This document shows positions 46,201 through 57,269 of a stretch of 64,000 nucleotides of DNA, piece after piece. The stretch is taken from contig OZ287697.1 in the NCBI GenBank assembly GCA_965649825.1, forward strand, positions 2,046,001-2,110,000. Direction: 5' to 3'. Source of the stretch: Penicillus capitatus (lineage: Eukaryota > Chlorophyta). The translations under genes and the position numbers were made by a program. How positions within the stretch are numbered: position 1 is the first letter of the stretch; every line of letters begins with the position of its first letter. The notes beneath the pieces are model-generated. The model was not told where the DNA came from, ran no database searches, and was given only the letters and a program-made list of their open reading frames with translations.

Positions 46201-49200
46201 TTAGTCACCGTCCATGTCGTTCAGCACTCTATCCCGACACGCTTCCAGCTGCGCTGTAGTCATATGAGGGACTTGTCTCAGTTGATCGTCGTGAACCTTA
46301 TAGACTTTCCCAAAAAGTAAACCCTCTACTAGCCATAGGCTGTTTCCCAGGGCCTCCTTTACCACGCATGGCTCTTCATCCCATGGTGGGCGAAATGTGC
46401 CCGCATCAGCTTTTATTCTTGGCCTCAGCACATGATCTCCCAATTTAACTCGTTTCCTACTTCCAAACTTTTTCCTTCTCAGTTCATTCGTGTATTCCTG
46501 CCGCTTCAATGTCTTCTCCATTGCTTCTTGAATCCACCTCTTCTGGACTTCATTATTTACCTTTCTTCCATTCCTCATCTCTCCATTCTTCAACTCCGCG
46601 GCACTATATCCAGTGGTCTCATTTACCGAGCGGTTCATAATGCGAGTCGCCGTGGGTAGAACCTTCCTCCACTCCCAAGGATTCTTTGCCATCCTCTTTA
46701 GTCTCCCCTTGAGCACCCCTATCTGTCTCTCACACATCCCATTTGACTGAGGCATGTAACTGGCCGTCAGTCGCTGCACAGTCTTGTTCCTTTCACACCA
46801 ACTCCTCACTTCCTTGGATCGCCATGTTTGAGCATTGTCTGACACGAGCATTTTGATCTTGCCATTTTTCTGTCTCCACTTTCCTAATGCTCTTACTGCC
46901 ACTTCGCTGCTTGGGGCAGTACAAGCCCATGCTTCGACCCATCGTGAGAGGTAGTCCACCATCACAAGGATATATCTTGGCTCCTCTCTATCCTTAATCG
47001 GTAACGGACCAGCAAAGTCAATACCCACAGCGTCTCCAATTCCAGTTGCCGTTGTGATTCCCAAATCCACTCTGTGTTGTACCTGTCCCCACATCTGACA
47101 AGTCCAACAATTCGCCACATATTCTTGAACATCTCTTTCCATCCCTCTCCACTTCGGGCCCCCATCTCTTTTTAAATTTAGTACTGTTTTCTTTACTCCC
47201 CAGTGGCCTTCATGCGCCGCTTGCAATCTTTTCCTTTGCCCTTTATACTCTCCGCCTTGTATAACATTTAGGTCCACTTCCTTCCGCTGTGCTAAAGTGG
47301 GCCAACGGGAAAGACAGTCAGCGAGAAAGTTATCCGAAGACGGCAAGAAATGCAAGAACAGTCGGGTGTGTAGAGGAAAATTAGACCACAGCCATCCCAG
47401 GCGGCGACCCACACGTAGATCAGAACGTGATTTGTACCAAACATCCCGAGCCTGGAGTTTTTGTAACGCGCTGAGTGAGTCTGTATATAAATGAACAGGG
47501 CAGCCGACAGTAAGGGGAAGAGTGTCTTGCAGACACCAAATAATAGCGTCAAGCTCACCAAGAAAAGAGCTGACAGGATAGCCATGAAGACTACGCGAGT
47601 TAGTAGCAATGATGCGGCGTTGTGAACGATGACCCGCATAGAGAAGATAGCCAGCTCCGGCTCCCGACCAATCAACTTCAAGATGAAAACTTGGGGATGC
47701 GACACAACGGAGGAAATTCAGCGAATTGCGAATTAACCGGGCAGCTACAGCACGGATGAGATTTTGAACTTCTGACCAATCAATGAAGTGGACTTGTTTA
47801 TGAAGAAGGGAGTAAAGAGGTGCAAGAGCAATTCCCAAGCCAGGGCAATTGCCGCGACAAGCAGTAAAAATTCCCAATACACGCTGTAATTCCTTACGAG
47901 ATCGAACCAGCGGCAACTGTGCAAGTTGTTGTGAGATAAAATTGCGCTGATGATATTGATCACCCGAGAGAGAAAATCCAAGAAACTGAACCGATGGGCG
48001 GCAGAATTGGACCTTGCGCGGATTCACATGCAGACCGGCGGATTGGAGAGCGGTCAGAACAGCTTCTAAATTGCGATCATGTGAAACGCGATCCTGGCCA
48101 CCAACAATAATGTCATCGAAATAAGCTAATCCAGGTAAATGGCCAAGAATTCGGCGGATACGGTCGTTGAAGAAACCGACACTTGAGGCCCAGCCCTGAG
48201 GAAGAGTGACAAAACGGAAACGACGGCCAAAACAGGAAAAACAAAACAGGCGACTGAGGGCAGTGTCCACTGGAATATGAAAATACCCATCGCGAAGATC
48301 AAGGATGGTAAAGAAACGCCACGAAGGCTCAACAGCGCGAATAGCTGTTCGTGTGTCTAGAGTGTGCGAATTCCAGACTTCGGAATAGTGGTTCAATTTT
48401 TGAAAATTAACCACCACGCGTACACGGCCGTCAGGTTTACGAAGAAAAATGACAGGAGAGAAAAACCCACGGTCAAAACGAGGAACTTCTTGTATAATGC
48501 CACGGGAAAGTAAGGATTCAATCTCGTGCCGCGCATGCTGGGCAGAACAATCAGTAAAGCAAGGAGGAGCACCCGAGTCTGCAAACGGGACCGGGGACTT
48601 CCAGATCAAATCGTCAGCTCTTACTACAAGCGCACGGAGTGTAGAAGACGTCGCATAACTAGAATCATTGTCGGCAAAAAAGTACGGAAAACGAGATTGC
48701 CAAACAGAAAACGAAGGTGACGATTCCAAACCAACATCCGGGCGCTCGGATGTGGGGGAATCCTGAGAAGTAAGTCGTAAAACGAGTTGTGGGTCATTAA
48801 GAATCCGCCCACTTCCGGAAAAGGTTCCTCGAACGACTTTCAACTTAGGGGAAAGTGTAGTGAGGCGGTCGGAGAAATTGTGAATACGGACAGAAACACG
48901 ACCGTTCTTTCCGAGAATAGGATTGACCGAAACGTCTCGCAGAAAACAACACGAAAACAGGCCAGTAAGGCCTCCACCAAGCACACTAACCGGAAGGACT
49001 GATAAGCGACTTTCAAAAGGTGTCAGGAAAAGAGTTCGGCCGAGTTTGAGAATAAAAGATGTTTGAGAGATACTTGGTTCAGCACCCTTAAGAAGGGCAC
49101 GGTCTACTCGAAGCGTCACGCCAGGCGAAGCGCCATGACCTGGCGGAGCTAGTTTGAAGAGACCGAGTGACAGAATACCACATGACCGTCTGTCCCAAGG

Positions 49201-49206
49201 AGGCAG
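46201..49206 (-). CDS. Retrotransposon Pol, copy 2
   Basis: Same as 31415..34420: RT, RNase H and integrase catalytic residues intact, -1 frame relative to gag. Confidence 0.92.
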   Translation of the reverse strand: MPPWDRRSCGILSLGLFKLAPPGHGASPGVTLRVDRALLKGAEPSISQTSFILKLGRTLFLTPFESRLSVLPVSVLGGGLTGLFSCCFLRDVSVNPILGKNGRVSVRIHNFSDRLTTLSPKLKVVRGTFSGSGRILNDPQLVLRLTSQDSPTSERPDVGLESSPSFSVWQSRFPYFFADNDSSYATSSTLRALVVRADDLIWKSPVPFADSGAPPCFTDCSAQHARHEIESLLSRGIIQEVPRFDRGFFSPVIFLRKPDGRVRVVVNFQKLNHYSEVWNSHTLDTRTAIRAVEPSWRFFTILDLRDGYFHIPVDTALSRLFCFSCFGRRFRFVTLPQGWASSVGFFNDRIRRILGHLPGLAYFDDIIVGGQDRVSHDRNLEAVLTALQSAGLHVNPRKVQFCRPSVQFLGFSLSGDQYHQRNFISQQLAQLPLVRSRKELQRVLGIFTACRGNCPGLGIALAPLYSLLHKQVHFIDWSEVQNLIRAVAARLIRNSLNFLRCVASPSFHLEVDWSGAGAGYLLYAGHRSQRRIIATNSRSLHGYPVSSFLGELDAIIWCLQDTLPLTVGCPVHLYTDSLSALQKLQARDVWYKSRSDLRVGRRLGWLWSNFPLHTRLFLHFLPSSDNFLADCLSRWPTLAQRKEVDLNVIQGGEYKGQRKRLQAAHEGHWGVKKTVLNLKRDGGPKWRGMERDVQEYVANCWTCQMWGQVQHRVDLGITTATGIGDAVGIDFAGPLPIKDREEPRYILVMVDYLSRWVEAWACTAPSSEVAVRALGKWRQKNGKIKMLVSDNAQTWRSKEVRSWCERNKTVQRLTASYMPQSNGMCERQIGVLKGRLKRMAKNPWEWRKVLPTATRIMNRSVNETTGYSAAELKNGEMRNGRKVNNEVQKRWIQEAMEKTLKRQEYTNELRRKKFGSRKRVKLGDHVLRPRIKADAGTFRPPWDEEPCVVKEALGNSLWLVEGLLFGKVYKVHDDQLRQVPHMTTAQLEACRDRVLNDMDGD

Positions 49207-50705
49207 TCATTGGAGCAGTCCACCGAGATACCAAAAGTTTTCAAAGCCGAATACCCGAGGATCACCTTATTAGTCGCATCGGTCACATAGTAGGGAATTG
49301 CTTGATTCCAGCCGCCAATGCGCGTCGGCAGAATGACCTCGCCGGTGACTTGACTGGTTGAATTATTGAACCCACGTAGTTGAGTGTTTTCCACTCGCTT
49401 TACTCGAAGACCCCAGCGCTGGCAATACTGAAGCGGCAATAACGATACCTCTGCCCCAGTGTCAATGAGAGCTTGTTCCTTCTCCGGCCGGTTGGCTAGG
49501 TAAGTTGCCACTTTCAATGAAGCCCGACCCCTTTGAGGTCTGCTAGACGACGACTGGTCAACTCGAGGATAATCGATATATTTGACTGTGTCCTTTCCCG
49601 AGTCTTCCTCCTTCAAAACCATCAGTCTTGTCTCTTTGGGCTTGCCCTTCTTCGCAGAGATGTCGCGTTGTGTTGCCGGGGATAGGCCAACGGAGAGTAC
49701 AGATGCTGAGTCGTCCTCCCTCTCTTCCTCTTCAAACGCAGCCAACGGTGCGAAGTGATTCTGTGTTGGTATTGGGTGCGATTCCCGCACGTGGTGTGAT
49801 CGTTGGCGACAGAATTTGGCTGAGTGGCCATACTCTCCACATTGATAGCAGTTTCCCTGAAACTGCCTTGCTGGCCGTCTTTGACCAGAACGTTTATTTC
49901 CTCTTAGATTCTGGAACTGGCCTTGCGATCCCTTCTGGCGCCACTGTCCGACAATGTCCTCAGCAATGCTTGCAAAACGAGGATTTCTGGCAAGTTCACT
50001 CCTCATTGCATCACAGAGCTCTCGTAATGATAATGTCTGGCCAAAACTGTCCACGTTATGGGAAATGTTCCCTCCTCCATTTGCATCTATCGCATCCACT
50101 TCCATGGCATCCTTATCCACCTCGGCGGCAGACGATGACCCCGTCCAAAAAGTCACGTTTCTAATGACCAGAATCATCTCATTTATCGTAGCCGTAACGG
50201 GCAGACTAGCGATTGCCCTCTTTAGTGCTGGCGGGAGTTTTCCATATAACAGCTTTATTTGCATTTCCCTCGCTAGACCAGACTGAGTTGCCATGACTCC
50301 GAACCTCTCCGCGAACTGTAGCCAAGATTCCGCCTTTTTCTTGCTCGCAGATGCCAGCCTCTCTCCTGAAGTGGCTCCTGCAGTGGAGCATTGGGCCAGA
50401 AGCATTGCTTTAAAAACGTGCCACTTGTCCTCATCGCTTATCGCCGCCTTTGCTGCAGGGAAACAATTCTTGATGGCCGCGGCCCTTGTCGCGAATGCAG
50501 TGTTAAACGCGGCGAGTTCTGCAAAATGTGGCTCAGCGGTCCCCGTCACCTGGCGGAAGAGCTCGAACAAGGGCGAGCCGACTTCGACCCTTTCCATGAC
50601 TTTGGCCATCCGCGGTCGATAACCGTCAGCGACCATAGCGGCCGCGTTGAGAGCGGTCTCAACCTCATGACGTTCAGTGGATAGATATTGTCGCTCCGAA
50701 ACCAT
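49149..50705 (-). CDS. Retrotransposon Gag-protease, copy 2
   Basis: Same as 34363..35919: CCHC knuckle and DTGA protease intact. Confidence 0.9.
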   Translation of the reverse strand: MVSERQYLSTERHEVETALNAAAMVADGYRPRMAKVMERVEVGSPLFELFRQVTGTAEPHFAELAAFNTAFATRAAAIKNCFPAAKAAISDEDKWHVFKAMLLAQCSTAGATSGERLASASKKKAESWLQFAERFGVMATQSGLAREMQIKLLYGKLPPALKRAIASLPVTATINEMILVIRNVTFWTGSSSAAEVDKDAMEVDAIDANGGGNISHNVDSFGQTLSLRELCDAMRSELARNPRFASIAEDIVGQWRQKGSQGQFQNLRGNKRSGQRRPARQFQGNCYQCGEYGHSAKFCRQRSHHVRESHPIPTQNHFAPLAAFEEEEREDDSASVLSVGLSPATQRDISAKKGKPKETRLMVLKEEDSGKDTVKYIDYPRVDQSSSSRPQRGRASLKVATYLANRPEKEQALIDTGAEVSLLPLQYCQRWGLRVKRVENTQLRGFNNSTSQVTGEVILPTRIGGWNQAIPYYVTDATNKVILGYSALKTFGISVDCSNDCLLGTDGHVVFCHSVSSN

Positions 50706-50843
50706 TTCGCTTTTTGTTTGGTGTAAACAGAAGCTTAAAAGGGAACGTCAGATACAAATAACCTAATGCTGTTTCTTTAATTTATATCGATGATGTGACC
50801 CTTATTAGTCACCGTCCATGTCGTTCAGCACTCTATCCCGACA

Positions 50844-50973
50844 GTAAGCGAACATCAATTCTATCATCGCGTTCATGCAGCTCGGAGTCGGTTGGGTCAG
50901 GTGCCCGTGGAGGTCGGGGTATGTCAATTCTTTGCTCCGGAATAGGCGAAGAAGGTTGTGCTGCTAGCTTCAT
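50844..50973 (-). pseudogene. 5' coding end of the split transporter, copy 2
   Basis: ATG at 50973; frame resumes at 46095 once the element and one target-site copy are removed. Confidence 0.73.
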
Positions 50974-51531
50974 TCTGAGATTTACACGACGGCGACACTT
51001 TGCAGTGGCCGCTTGGCCGATAGCTATACTTATAGTTCATATTTAGGTCACATGGCCGATGGCTGTAGTTGTAGTTCATATTTAGGATAACGTGCCGCAC
51101 GAAGTTGACGAAAATAGGAGCAGACAAGTGCTGCTGACGCAGCATCCTGCCGGGAAAAACTACTACGCGTGCATCAATCACCTCTGCCGTTTTGAACCTG
51201 AAATGGCGGGGCGTTTCCGCAGGGGCACTGACAGACAACGCCATCTTCAAAGACAAATCATCTTTTTGAAGAACACAAAATCTGGCGGTACTTCTTTCAC
51301 CATCCATTGCTTTGGCAAAGTACTTGCTAGATGAGAAGAGCGGACATGGATGTTATATCGACGGCTTCATTTTAGGTTCTAGGCCGGATGGACACTGAAT
51401 CGACACCTACGCTCTTGATGTGCTTGTTGAACTGATCCCTACAAGGAACGTCGGTACATCCAAAACGTGCTTCACGACAGGGACTTCGAATCCGTACCCC
51501 GAAGAGTTACACTTACGATTACCTCACAACC
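50974..51531. other. Junction segment, copy 2
   Basis: Same as 36188..36745 with one difference (51285). The 34-bp direct repeat is at 51014..51047 and 51053..51086. Confidence 0.5.
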
Positions 51532-52803
51532 ATGGAAGACTACTTCGACACGTCGCAGATCAACATCGTGTTCCGAGACTCCGTCGACTACACAGACCCT
51601 CAAGACTTTGAAGCGGCCAGGCAGTCGGAGTACGAATACGTTGATGGAGGATACCGAACAGAGGAGCGGCTGATGTCGCAGTCGTGGATGGATTTCTACA
51701 CGCAGTATGTCGAAGCGAAGTTCTGCTCGAACGAGATCTGCATGGACGAAGTGCACTGGTACTACGATGGCTTCTCCTCTGCCGATTTTGCGCATCCGTC
51801 GAAGAACATCTGCGCCGGCGTCGCGTCAGCCGAAGAGTGTGAGCAGAGGTGCGAGACGCATTGTCCGCAGGAGGCAGTCGGAATGAGAGAACGGTGCCAG
51901 TACAAAAAGGACTCGATGGAATGCTACTGCCCTTATCGGCCAATGCTGACACAGCGCAACTTCTACGAGAACCCCGAAGGCTTTGACAGCAAGATCGAGA
52001 GCTACTGGGTGGATTTCCTGAACAACACGGCGACCGGACGTGCATCCAGAGTCTTCATCAACCTGGACGAGGAGACGACGACGGAGAGAAACACCTTCGG
52101 CACGCCAAAGGGCACGCGGTCGTACGTCTATGCCAGAGGCCTCACGAGCGTGCCCAGTCAACTGGACCACCTCCAGGAGGGACGCGACATCCTCGATCGA
52201 CAGTCGATCGAGGTCTATCCGTTCGACTACGTGGTGTATGCCATCGGCGAGCAGTACGAAGACCTGGCGTTGAAGACGGTAGAGGCGATAGGCATCTCCA
52301 TGGCTGTCGCGACGGTCGTCATGCTGCCCCTCATCGTCAACGTCTTTGCCGCGCTCATCGTGTCTGTCTGCGTGCTGCTCTCTGTTCTGCTGACGGTTGG
52401 AATGACCAGTTGGACTGTTATCGATCTGGAATACTCTGCCTACGTTGCTTTCATTGTGACGGTTGGGTTGTCCGTGGAGTTCTGTGCGCACATTGCTCGA
52501 GATTTCATGTTGGCCGAGGGGGATCGTCTCACACGTTCTATACACGCGCTCCAGACTATGGGCATTGCAGTATTCAATGGCGGCGTTACGACTTTTCTCG
52601 GAATTCTGCCCTCTGCTCTTTCAGATTATCCAGCCATTAGAAATCGTTTGTTCGTTCAGTATTCCATTTCCACTATCGCCGGCATGTTTACGGGCCTGCT
52701 CCTCCTGCCGACCATCCTGTCCCTGATTGGACCTCCGTCCTCCTCCCCCGAGGAACCGAATAAAGATGCCAAGGATCCGCAGAAAGGAGCGGCACAGCCC
52801 TGA
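51532..52803 (+). pseudogene. Patched/NPC1 C-terminal fragment with new start codon, copy 3
   Basis: Identical to 36746..38017, including the gained ATG. Two identical copies with an open 423-codon frame. Confidence 0.75.
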
Positions 52804-53381
52804 TGAATGTACAGATATCATTGGGGCGCATCTTGTTATTCTTTGTTGTTGTGTTCCTTTTGCGAGTCAGTGCGTTCGCTCTGATGTGTTTTGCCATGAG
52901 TGTTTTTTTATTGCATGTGGTATGGGAGACATAAACAATGATGAATGATAAACGATAACGACCGACGTGAGTTACGTTCGTTGATCCATGTGTCGACGTT
53001 CGTTAGAACACGCGACATCGTCGTGCCAAGAACAAGCCGCCGTACATATTCAACATTCAATCTGTCATATCTGAACTCTGCCATTGTAATGACTTTGTGT
53101 GTTATGATATTCCTTTAACCGAACAATCATGTCTCATCGTCTCGGCAGAAATTCAACAGGTACTGACGATGGAGAATTCACAACACGCAGCCGATACGTA
53201 ATGTCGAACATAGATGTTGCACTCAATATGTCCGACGGAGCCTGCTGTGCTTACAGCTGTGCTCACTATCACTCTTTCACTGACAGCTATGCTCACTCTG
53301 TCACTCTCTCACTCGCAGCCAGAAACAACACTTCTGTCGCGGAACTGTGGTCATAGCCGGAGTTAATATGGTGTCACACTT

Positions 53382-55042
53382 TCAGTAACTTCTATTACAA
53401 GTTAAAAACTGTACATATGACAATGCACAAGATTTATTGAAAGTCTGAATGGAGTCTAGCAATTTCCGGCGGATTTCTTCTGTCACTCCAGGTATGTCTC
53501 TAAACGCAAGTCACACACCAGAAGGTGATCAACTTGGACAGATAGACAGAAAAAGGCTTACGTGGTGATGTCTATGGTTCTCCAGCTATCCGCATCTCCA
53601 TCTTTCTCCCTTAGTTTGCAGCGTTCCTTGATCTCTGCAAAATCCGGCTCGGGAGAATTTTTCCTTAGATTTCCAAAGACATGACAGGCTGCCTCTGGAG
53701 ATGATGACCAAATCAACCTGCAGAACACAAAACAAACTCTGTCATGTTATTTAAGAAGCATCATTGTAGATTACCCGTAGGTTGGAAAATGATGCATCAA
53801 TAAGAAAAGACGGGAAACAATACTTTTAGATGAGATCGGCACAATGAGATCATCATCTAACAGGGGCATCCGCCTCCCATTCAACTCGATGTGCAGCATC
53901 GGGGTCTTGAATCTCTTCTTCATGGCGGCCATTTGCTTGAAGATTCTCTTCGAGTTGAATGACCCGTGAAAATCTGTCACCGTTTTCCTCTCGATGACGA
54001 TGTCCGGGGTCAATACATAGTCCCCCACCTACCGTATTTCTTTTTATGTTTTTGTGATGTTTATTACTCATTGTCTTACCTTCAGAGTCGATGCTCGGAG
54101 CCTAAAGTTTGCATAATCTAGTGCGGCTGGGAGTATGGCTCTAAACTCGCGGATGTCAATGACAACCTCCCCTCGCCTCACAACGTCCTATCATGGCAGA
54201 TTCTCTTTTCTAGCACATATTTTGATATGTGAGTGATGCATTACCAAGTGCAGATCGAATCGTCTTTTGATGTCTAGAGAGAGGAGAATGTACTCCTTGT
54301 TGTCCTCTATGTCCTTAAAGACATTCTCCTCTCTCTCTGCTGCATCCGTCATCATCATCTCAATGTCGATGTCGGCCACCACCGATGCCCGAGAACGTAG
54401 CCAAAGGGAGAGCTGCCGAAGATGCAACAACTCCATGACCCCCTTTGCCTAAATCTCACACATTTAACAAAATTTTTCACACTGCTAAACAAAACCTTGG
54501 TGAATCCTGCTTCATTTGAAGCAGGATTGTTGCTAATCAGATGAACAAACCCTTGAGGGTTGCCTCGATGGAAGAGGCGCAAAGAAAATTCGATGCCGGA
54601 GTGTCGGAACACCTCTACTGGATCGAAAAATAAGATCCCAGCAAACGCGCCAGGATTGATCTCGTGCTCCAAGAAGTCGATTAGCAGAATGAGTGTGGTC
54701 ACGAAACACACACTCCCTTTTTGGTAATGCTCATGTCGCTTCTTCTGCGACATTTTGTCCTTGCTGAGATCGACCGGTTTTGATCCCGAGGGATCTTGGC
54801 GGCCGATCTCATTGCTCAGAGCTTCTTTCGTTGACTCTGAGCAACCAACGAGAAGCACAGCCCCTCGTTTCCTTGATGGCATGGGTGCGGAGAAAGGCCT
54901 TGACGGGTTTTGTCCACCCGATGCCGGAGCCAACAACGAAAGGATAGCTCGGAAAAACTGCTCCTGCGGGATTTGCCGCCAATGACACCGCACACAACTC
55001 CTTCGCACAACTGAACCGAAACTCACGGAATTCTTCTGCCAT
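53382..55042 (-). CDS. XPF/RAD1-family endonuclease, compact form, copy 3
   Basis: Same sequence and exon layout as copies 1 and 2, offset by 29,572 bp from copy 1. Confidence 0.78.
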
Positions 55043-55112
55043 GTGTTTTTACCTTTACGAATGCATAGAGGAGTAGTGTGAGGACGGCGCAGATGAGGAG
55101 ATCGGGAGATCG

Positions 55113-57025
55113 TTAAAGATCTGCGCTTATTTTATCGCGTCCAATGACAAAGGCTCCAGAGATCAGATCCAAGGCGTCTTGTTTTCTGCCGTCCTCAAAG
55201 TTGTTGAGGTAGTAACGTGTGACACTCTTGATACCGTCGTCGATCAGTCCCCCTACGGAACGCTTTCCTGTGCGAGTGAAACCACTCTCTAGCGCTCCCG
55301 TTCCACTATATTGAAGGGAGATTTCGTCTCCGTGATCTGCCCAGATCACTTTGAACTGGGCCTCGACCTGCATAAACACAAAGCTATGGACGACATGACA
55401 GCAGATGGCGCTGTATCTGACACGAGGGAAAGATGCTGGCAGAGATGCTTGGACCCCAAGTAGATGCGCTTTCTCGAGAAAGGACTCCAAGGCATAACGG
55501 CCAAACACAGTTTGCACGACGTTGGTGCGATCAAGGCAATCGACACAATTGGTGCGAACGATGCCGTCTTGAACAGATGTTGCTCGGCCCTCCTCCTGTC
55601 ATGCACTTGTGTTCGCACACGAAATCGGACGAGGATAGAGATACCATAACGAACAGGCCAAAGCGATCCGGATCTGCTCGGATTCTGTCGAAGAGGATGT
55701 AGATACGATGATATCGAGTCGTTCCACATTCTTCACTGAAATCAGAATTGTTGAGACGGAAGCCGTCTTTCGTCCTTGAGAAACGCCGAGCGGAATTTTC
55801 GGATGCACTTGTCAAGGAACCCTCAGATCCGGTGGCGCGTGCCAAATTCGCCGCAACGCATTCCTGTCCAACAACATCTCTGCATCCCATCCCCCACGAC
55901 ACAGGCCTTGTTGCTCACTGTGTGCGTATGGAGAAGGTCATCGACGTGAACGTCGAAGGCATGTGTGTAGTCCATCTCTCTCCCGAGACGCGTGGGTGGC
56001 TCGTGCTTGAGTTCGGAATGCTCGTCCAAAACGCGGGGATCGATCCTCGCAGCTGAATGAACGAACACACATGTCCATTCGACAGACACAGAAGCTGTTC
56101 TGTCTCGACGGAATCTGCCACGGATCCCTGACATCAACACATACAGGTTCGTGAGGCGTAGACGCGAAGAAGCACTTGGAGATCGGCGCCCCTTCTCCAG
56201 CTGCGCGTGCCCAGGCGTCTCACCGAACGACGTGCCACAATCGTCAACTTCCCGGTTACTCGGTGCGAGAATTCCGAATCCGTCAGCTCCTGTACGAAGC
56301 GTTGAATGACAGGTAACACAAATCCATGTGCTCTCGGCTCTACACCGCCGACATCTGGACATCCTCGCGGAAAGGGATGTGCATTACGTGTGACGGGTTC
56401 CATCACATGGCGATTCCAGGAGAAGCGGGTGTCTTCCAGTCCCCACGACCCTCCTCCTCTTTCGTTGCCGACGGCCGCCTGTCGCTCAGTGCTCGGCGTC
56501 AGTCGGATTCAGCTGCTGAAGCACAGTCCTCTTCCGGCTTGTTTGGGATCCACTGCCGATCTCGCCAATTCGATGTGGCTACGCACAGGGGCTCGCACAA
56601 ATCACGCGTCCACACATCTACGCACGCACTTGGCATCTTCTGGTGGAAAACGTCCCCTGGGAAGATGCAGTTCTGTCTGAACCACTCGGTAAACTGGGGA
56701 GCCATGCACCGTTGCGACCTGCAGGACAAACAAAGGCTGTCGCCGTCCGGTCTGCGTGAGCAGGCGAGTGCACTTGTTTCGCTTCCTTGATGGTGACGAG
56801 GACCGTTGCTTTGGCAAGGAGAAGCATTCCCAGAAGTCCAGGGAACGCGATGCAGCTACGAAGGAAACGCGGCCGCGTCGACGCTTCGGCTGTGCCGGTT
56901 CGGAGGTCGATCTCCAGCGTCTCGACGCATTCCCCTGTCGAGCGGAAAGGCTGAAGGACGACGACGTCGCCCGTTCTCCTGAGGGCGACGCCAACGAAGG
57001 CGTTCGTTATTGCGGTCTCAGTCAT
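55113..57025 (-). pseudogene. SAC1-family phosphatase with frameshift, copy 3
   Basis: Same as copies 1 and 2; frameshift at about 56012. Confidence 0.68.
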
Positions 57026-57269
57026 GGCGCTTCTTCGCGTCTTCGACTCGACGCTGCGACACCTGTGGTCTCGCGCGCCGCAGCGTCGAGCTGTGCTGTC
57101 GAAGGTGTTGGCGGCGAGACCGGTCGCGCCGAGAGAGATTCCGAGCGCGGCCTACAGAAAGAAGTGTCTGCTGGGGTGTGGGAAACGGTCGTCGACTGCA
57201 AACCTGAAGGCGAAATTGACGAGACGCTGGTTGCAAAGATGGCGTGCATTTACAATGATGGAAAACTGA
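57024..57269 (+). CDS. Unidentified small basic protein, copy 3
   Basis: Identical to 27452..27697. Identity unresolved. Confidence 0.28.
   Translation: MALLRVFDSTLRHLWSRAPQRRAVLSKVLAARPVAPREIPSAAYRKKCLLGCGKRSSTANLKAKLTRRWLQRWRAFTMMEN

Larger units (their letters stand above)
46101..50843 (-). mobile_element. Ty3/gypsy-type LTR retrotransposon, complete, copy 2
   Basis: Same insertion site and duplication (GTAAG at 46096..46100 and 50844..50848) as copy 1; LTRs 46101..46239 and 50705..50843. Confidence 0.95.
36711..51496. repeat. Tandem repeat unit, copy 2
   Basis: This has the same length and order as copy 1. Its Patched segment is identical to copy 3's and diverged from copy 1's. Position 51285 is G where copy 1 (36499) has A. 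Confidence 0.97.
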